Positions 60,341 through 64,000 of a DNA stretch of 64,000 bases are shown piece after piece. This stretch comes from Puteibacter caeruleilacunae (GTDB lineage: Bacteria > Bacteroidota > Bacteroidia > Bacteroidales > Prolixibacteraceae), in contig SJCO01000005.1 of assembly GCA_005217565.1 (NCBI GenBank), positions 372,001 to 436,000 of the forward strand, read 5' to 3'. A model generated the notes under the pieces. That model was not told where the DNA came from, did no database searches, and saw only the letters and a list, made by a program, of their open reading frames with translations. How positions within the stretch are numbered: position 1 is the first letter of the stretch; every line of letters starts with the position of its first letter. The position numbers and the translations under genes were made by a program.

Positions 60341-62362
60341 TTACTCAGCTATGTTCTTTACGGTAAAGTTAAAGGTAGTTCCTTTGCCTGGAGTAGACTC
60401 CATCAATATATTCCCCTCTAATAAATCAATACAAGCCTTAACAATCGATAAACCTAAGCCAGTACCACCATACTTCTTCTTAGAATGCCCCGTAACCTGA
60501 GTGAAGCGTTTAAACACCTCTGCCTGTTGATCCTGAGGAATCCCAATGCCAGTATCCTTCACATAAAAGAACAGATTCTCATCTTTTATCTTGTAGCCAA
60601 AGGCGATAAAACCAAGCTCAGTAAATTTAAGTGCATTACCCAACAAGTTTTCAAAGATCTCACGTAACCTTGTTTTATCAGTCGTCACTACTAGCTCATC
60701 AAGCGGAGTGTCGACAAAAAAATCCAGCTCATCATTATTTGCAATATTCTGATGCTTACAAAAAACCGTATAGATATCCCGTAAAAGAGCATTTATATCA
60801 ACCACCTCATGGAATACAGAGATCTCTCCTGATTCAATCTTTGAAATATCAATGATGTCATTAATTAGTTGCAGCAGATGCTCACCGCTATTTGTGATAA
60901 TCGACACATACTCTTTAATCTCATCCAATTCGAGATCGCTTTCACTAATCAATGTAGAGTAACCAATCACTGCATTCAGCGGAGTTCTAATTTCGTGACT
61001 CATATTTGCCAGGAAGGCCGATTTTAGTCTGTCGCTTTCTTCTGCTTTTTCCTTAGCCTTCCGCAACTGTTCCTTAGTCTTTTTAATACTAGTAATATCA
61101 ACAGCAGTTGTGTAATTGTACATCTTACCACCTAATTGCACAAGTTCGGCAGTAAGCAAGACAGTAAGAGGTTCCCCCGATTTTGTATAGATAGTCCCTT
61201 CCACATTTTCAAACCTACCTTTATCTTTAAGTACCTCAATCAGGCGACTCCTAAATGAGCGATCCATTCTTAACAATGTCTCGGGATTCTTGCCAATAAC
61301 CTCCTCTTCGGTAAAGCCAAGTTTCTTGTAGAAAGTACGGTTTACATCGATATATTCAATAGGACTGTCAACGGTACTCAATCCAGAAATTGCAGGATTC
61401 ATATGAAAAGCTTTGGCAAATTTCTCTTCCGATATTTTTAGTTTAGAAACATCTTTACTCACCACAAAAATCGCAGGTTTACCATTCCATTCGCCCCAGT
61501 TCACATACGTTTCTACCGGAATCAGCTCATTGGTTTTCGTTTGTAGGGGAACAGGACAATAATCGCGTTTACCTTGCAATATTTCCTGGGCCATTCTCTC
61601 TGCATCTCCCTTTTCATCAGCAAGATGAATCGATAACATTTTTTTCCCGACAAGTTCATCAAGCGAATAACCTAATCGGTCGATAGCAGCCTTATTACAT
61701 TTGATAATATTAGTCTGCTCATCGAGAATAAATAAGTAATTATCGATTGAATTAAAGAAGGTTTTAAAATTCTTTTCGCTTTGTTGTAATCGTTTCTGAT
61801 CTTCTAATTCTTTAGTAATCTCGCGACGAATACCACAGTGACCAATAATCCGGTCATAATCATCGTACACGCAAGTATAATCTCCCTTAATAATCATAGG
61901 AGTACCATCGAACTTATATTCCGAAGTATTAATAGTGAGTTTACCACTGTCGAACAACTTGCGACAAAGACTCTTACCATAGGCGATATCGTGTTTATAG
62001 AAATCGCGATGAGTTAGACCGATTAAATCATCTTTATTCAAATTATACAACTCAGCCATTGTATTACTAACCCGAACAATTCGTTGATGATCGAACACAT
62101 AATCAAGAATAGCATCTTTATCTACCCAATCGTTCCACTCAATAGGTTCATCAATTTTCATAAAGAAAAAACCATCGACCGACTGTTTAAAAAACAAATC
62201 TAACAGCCAGTTATCCTCTCCCATCAAAGCCGTATCACATGAACTATTCCCCAATAGGGAGTCAACAAGTTTAGGACTCATACCCCACAAATTTTTAAAA
62301 GCTACGCTATTATTTTCCTCATTTTTTTTCGCGGCGTAATGATACACAGAATTATTCAACAA
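60341..62362 (-). CDS. Soluble PAS sensor histidine kinase
   Basis: A 673-residue kinase without membrane segments. Three PAS domains lie at about residues 80-185, 200-310 and 320-435 (for example EYIDVNRTFYKKLGFTEEEV). The HisKA motif is FLANMSHEIRTPLNAVIGYS (phospho-His at about residue 462), followed by the HATPase with N box LLGNALKFTELG, G1 VKDTGIGIP and G2 KYGGTGLGLSIVKACIDLLE. No receiver domain or adjacent response regulator is present, so its partner is elsewhere. It senses a cytoplasmic signal. Confidence 0.92.
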   Translation of the reverse strand: MLNNSVYHYAAKKNEENNSVAFKNLWGMSPKLVDSLLGNSSCDTALMGEDNWLLDLFFKQSVDGFFFMKIDEPIEWNDWVDKDAILDYVFDHQRIVRVSNTMAELYNLNKDDLIGLTHRDFYKHDIAYGKSLCRKLFDSGKLTINTSEYKFDGTPMIIKGDYTCVYDDYDRIIGHCGIRREITKELEDQKRLQQSEKNFKTFFNSIDNYLFILDEQTNIIKCNKAAIDRLGYSLDELVGKKMLSIHLADEKGDAERMAQEILQGKRDYCPVPLQTKTNELIPVETYVNWGEWNGKPAIFVVSKDVSKLKISEEKFAKAFHMNPAISGLSTVDSPIEYIDVNRTFYKKLGFTEEEVIGKNPETLLRMDRSFRSRLIEVLKDKGRFENVEGTIYTKSGEPLTVLLTAELVQLGGKMYNYTTAVDITSIKKTKEQLRKAKEKAEESDRLKSAFLANMSHEIRTPLNAVIGYSTLISESDLELDEIKEYVSIITNSGEHLLQLINDIIDISKIESGEISVFHEVVDINALLRDIYTVFCKHQNIANNDELDFFVDTPLDELVVTTDKTRLREIFENLLGNALKFTELGFIAFGYKIKDENLFFYVKDTGIGIPQDQQAEVFKRFTQVTGHSKKKYGGTGLGLSIVKACIDLLEGNILMESTPGKGTTFNFTVKNIAE

Positions 62363-62541
62363 ACCATTAAAACTATTATGTAATATTTCAAAAAGTTACA
62401 AAGATTATGTCTCGATCAGTATAAAGCATGAAGGGACAGTATGCCAGATTTTTATCCCTGACAAAGCATTAGCAGATCATGGAATAATTATCGCATCAAA
62501 AGCTACCTTTCATCTGTTCAGGAGTAATATTCTCATTTTAA

Positions 62542-62643
62542 TCCAGCATGAACGTCAGTGAATTGTGGGATAAGAAGCAACCATCACCACCACCACCGCC
62601 GTGCTTCCCCATAGCATTGAAAAGCAGTAGTCCCAGTCGGCGG
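62542..62643. repeat. Composite extragenic element
   Basis: A degenerate CATGA...TGTGG palindrome runs through GGGATAAGAAGCAACC and a CATCACCACC run into the 48-bp CCGCCG...CGGCGG unit (62596-62643). Same order as at 56,290-56,391 and 63,576-63,678. The gap 62,363-62,673 has no gene; a GCATTAGC-type piece is near 62,465. Confidence 0.75.
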
Positions 62644-62673
62644 AAGAAGCCAAAGCCCCACCGCGAGATGTAA

Positions 62674-63060
62674 TTAAGAAACAATTATCGCGTAAGAAAC
62701 AATTACATGGCTCAATACAAAATACACCCCGACAGCAATTCTTTTAACGATTTTATCCTTCTTATGATCATTACCCCATGTTTCAGATAACTCCGAATAA
62801 GGTCTTCTGTTATTGTATCTGATTTGATTGAAAAAGGACGATGCAATCAAGATTGCAGGTAAAACGATCAATGCATTCTCCTTTGCGAAACTTGGTATTG
62901 GTTGCCACATAAAAAGACACAACGCATAAATATTCATGGTTTGTAGGATCGCAAGAAAATTACTAGCCATCACTTCCTTTTCCTTAAAATACCCGAACTT
63001 AACCCCATAGATATAAGCAAAGGTATAGAATACATAGTCGATTGGTTTCAATGGCTTCAT
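62674..63060 (-). CDS. Membrane protein of unknown function
   Basis: A 128-residue protein with three or four hydrophobic helices (about residues 8-25, 32-52, 60-78 and 105-127). A basic loop RYNNRRPYSELSETWGNDHK lies before the last helix. No known domain. It is transcribed divergently from the gene at 63,265 and is flanked by extragenic repeats. Confidence 0.55.
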   Translation of the reverse strand: MKPLKPIDYVFYTFAYIYGVKFGYFKEKEVMASNFLAILQTMNIYALCLFMWQPIPSFAKENALIVLPAILIASSFFNQIRYNNRRPYSELSETWGNDHKKDKIVKRIAVGVYFVLSHVIVSYAIIVS

Positions 63061-63235
63061 GGTTGTGTCAATGTTGTTCCTTAGGATTAATGACTACACC
63101 AAAAGTAATAATTATTTGGAATGAGAGAGGTGCGGTGGAGAAGAAGGTTTACTTTAAAGATGAGCTGCGATTTTGTTTTACTAAAATGGTATACATGTTT
63201 TGTACGATAACCTTTCATATTATCATTAGTGTTGC

Positions 63236-63243
63236 TACATTTG
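63236..63243 (+). promoter_or_regulatory. Promoter box TACATTTG of the gene at 63,265
   Basis: ATTAGTGTTGCTACATTTGG is nearly identical to the leaders of the mrr copy and mrr fragment. It lies 22 nt before the ATG. Confidence 0.6.
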
Positions 63244-63264
63244 GATTAACGTGTATTGAGGATT

Positions 63265-63489
63265 ATGAAAAAGAATAACAGATTAGATGAAAGGCGAAAT
63301 CAGATATCCAAAGATGCTGATTTATTTGTTCAGCATCCTTTTTCTAATGCTCTTAAGGCATTCGAGCAAGCGGGTATTAGAAAAACAGCCCTTAATCTTA
63401 TTAGAAAAGGTTATGATAATAGCGTTATTGTTGATGCAACAGGATTATCTATTGATCAGATAGAAAAACTGCGCAAAGAAGCAAAATAA
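63265..63489 (+). CDS. Small protein resembling the C-terminal tail of PD-(D/E)XK transposase-type nucleases
   Basis: A 74-residue protein starting MKKNNRLDERRNQISKDADL. The end, NLIRKGYDNSVIVDATGLSI with DQIEKLRKEAK, is very like the helix-turn-helix tail of Rpn-type and other PD-(D/E)XK transposase nucleases. The nuclease domain itself is absent, so it is either a small DNA-binding protein or the surviving end of such a gene. The strong promoter box and a clean ATG argue that it is expressed. A TTG three codons earlier is the alternative start. Confidence 0.5.
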   Translation: MKKNNRLDERRNQISKDADLFVQHPFSNALKAFEQAGIRKTALNLIRKGYDNSVIVDATGLSIDQIEKLRKEAK

Positions 63490-63575
63490 TAATATTAATA
63501 GGGCGAGAAGAATTACGTATCTTATTGGTAATCACAATCAAGAAGCAGTACGCCGGAGGTGTGCACTCTGTTTAA

Positions 63576-63678
63576 CCCATGATAAACGCAGTGAATCATG
63601 GGATAAGAAGCAGCCATGAATATCATCACCGCCGAACTTCCCCATAACCTATGAAAAAGCAGCAGTCCCATTCGGCGG
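63576..63678. repeat. Composite extragenic element
   Basis: Palindrome CCCATGAT...ATCATGGG (63576-63602) joins via ATAAGAAGCAGCC and an ATCATCACC run to CCGCCG...CGGCGG (63629-63678). It precedes the mrr promoter. GCCGGAGGTGTGCACTC before it is shared with the 56-kb cluster. Nothing else is seen in 63,490-63,825. Confidence 0.8.
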
Positions 63679-63833
63679 AAGAAGCAGAGGTCCTATATCT
63701 CGTATACTATCTCTAATCAACCTTATTAAATAGCAACACATCATGGAGAAAAATGCCATCATGTTTATGAGTATACTTTAAGACCTATGCATATTTTCCC
63801 TCCCATTTCCTTTTAAAATACCCTTAGTGTTAC

Positions 63834-63841
63834 TACATTTG
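63834..63841 (+). promoter_or_regulatory. Promoter box of the mrr gene
   Basis: TACATTTG within TTAGTGTTACTACATTTGGG, 38 nt before the ATG. The whole leader matches that at 56,456-56,510. Confidence 0.65.
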
Positions 63842-63879
63842 GGTTGACCTTTTGCGAAACCATTAAAAAAACGAGCACG

Positions 63880-64000
63880 ATGGCAATCCCAGATTACCAA
63901 TCCATGATGCTTCCAATGCTGGAGGCAATGACGGATGGACAACAATATCGTTTAGCTGATTTAAGAGAAATTCTGGCTATCCGTTATAACATTACTCCAG
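63880..64000 (+). CDS. mrr: Mrr-type restriction endonuclease, N-terminus only
   Basis: Forty codons are visible before the window ends: MAIPDYQSMMLPMLEAMTDG then QQYRLADLREILAIRYNITP. This is the N-terminal winged-helix domain (Mrr_N) of type IV restriction enzymes that cut methylated DNA. The catalytic C-terminal domain lies outside. The same promoter and first codons occur as a fragment at 56,511. A defence function is in keeping with the island around it. Confidence 0.8.
   Translation, partial: MAIPDYQSMMLPMLEAMTDGQQYRLADLREILAIRYNITP

Noticed and set aside
63042-63278. A 78-codon + strand frame overlapping the divergent membrane-protein gene
   Set aside because: It contains the promoter of the gene at 63,265 and its last part is the translated promoter repeat.

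Overview
The window looks like a chromosomal segment of a free-living or gut-type Bacteroidota, probably near the Marinilabiliales/Prolixibacteraceae (an inference from gene style, not a placement). The evidence is a SusC/SusD polysaccharide utilization locus with an ECF sigma/FecR pair, a protein with a type IX secretion C-terminal domain, Bacteroidota promoters with the TAnnTTTG -7 box, DUF6266 proteins, and a large type II-C Cas9 with 47-bp repeats.

Layout. Positions 1-10,000 hold mixed housekeeping and envelope genes: a cut-off secreted beta-helix protein, a DUF2023 protein, a small ferredoxin, three overlapping membrane-protein genes, a lipoprotein, an MTHFR-like enzyme, a divergent FtsZ paralog with a secreted partner, and a cysteine-nucleophile alpha/beta hydrolase. 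Decayed gene fragments lie between them (a zinc-type dehydrogenase tail, an IS transposase piece, a glutamate dehydrogenase tail). Positions 10,296-14,900 encode a 1,534-residue secreted beta-propeller protein.

Positions 15,045-29,632 are one polysaccharide utilization locus, all on the + strand: ECF sigma, FecR anti-sigma, SusC with an STN signalling domain, SusD, then three glycoside hydrolases (GH9-like, GH116, GH95). Substrate binding at SusC probably signals through FecR to the sigma factor. The GH95 enzyme points to a fucose- or galactose-bearing glycan.

Positions 29,795-38,430 are a complete type II-C CRISPR-Cas system: cas9-cas1-cas2 on the - strand; a tracrRNA and an array of 30 spacers on the + strand. 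Each repeat carries a TATCTTTG box 18 nt after a TTG, the same layout as the tracrRNA promoter, so each spacer probably has its own promoter. A stand-alone protein of four helicase-associated (HA) repeats lies beyond the array.

Positions 39,900-49,900 are an unusual accessory cassette: an amidase, two unknown proteins, about 1.3 kb of repeat- and hairpin-rich non-coding DNA, a holin-sized membrane protein, four tandem diverged DUF6266-type genes, a DNA-binding-like protein with an Ala/Lys-rich tail, and a compact group-II-like reverse transcriptase with no maturase domain or visible intron. Related pyrimidine-rich repeat modules lie inside the cassette and, inverted, just after the RT gene. 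This is the best candidate for an undescribed system.

Positions 49,900-64,000 resemble a defence island: a MarR-GNAT/cupin operon with three palindromic operators, a regulator plus Septu-type PtuA/PtuB pair, a serine hydrolase, a tandemly duplicated two-gene membrane cassette, an AAA15 ATPase/RloB pair, a PAS histidine kinase, and the start of an Mrr-type gene at the right edge. A truncated copy of that Mrr start, with the same promoter, lies 7 kb upstream. Several families of extragenic palindromic repeats separate these modules.
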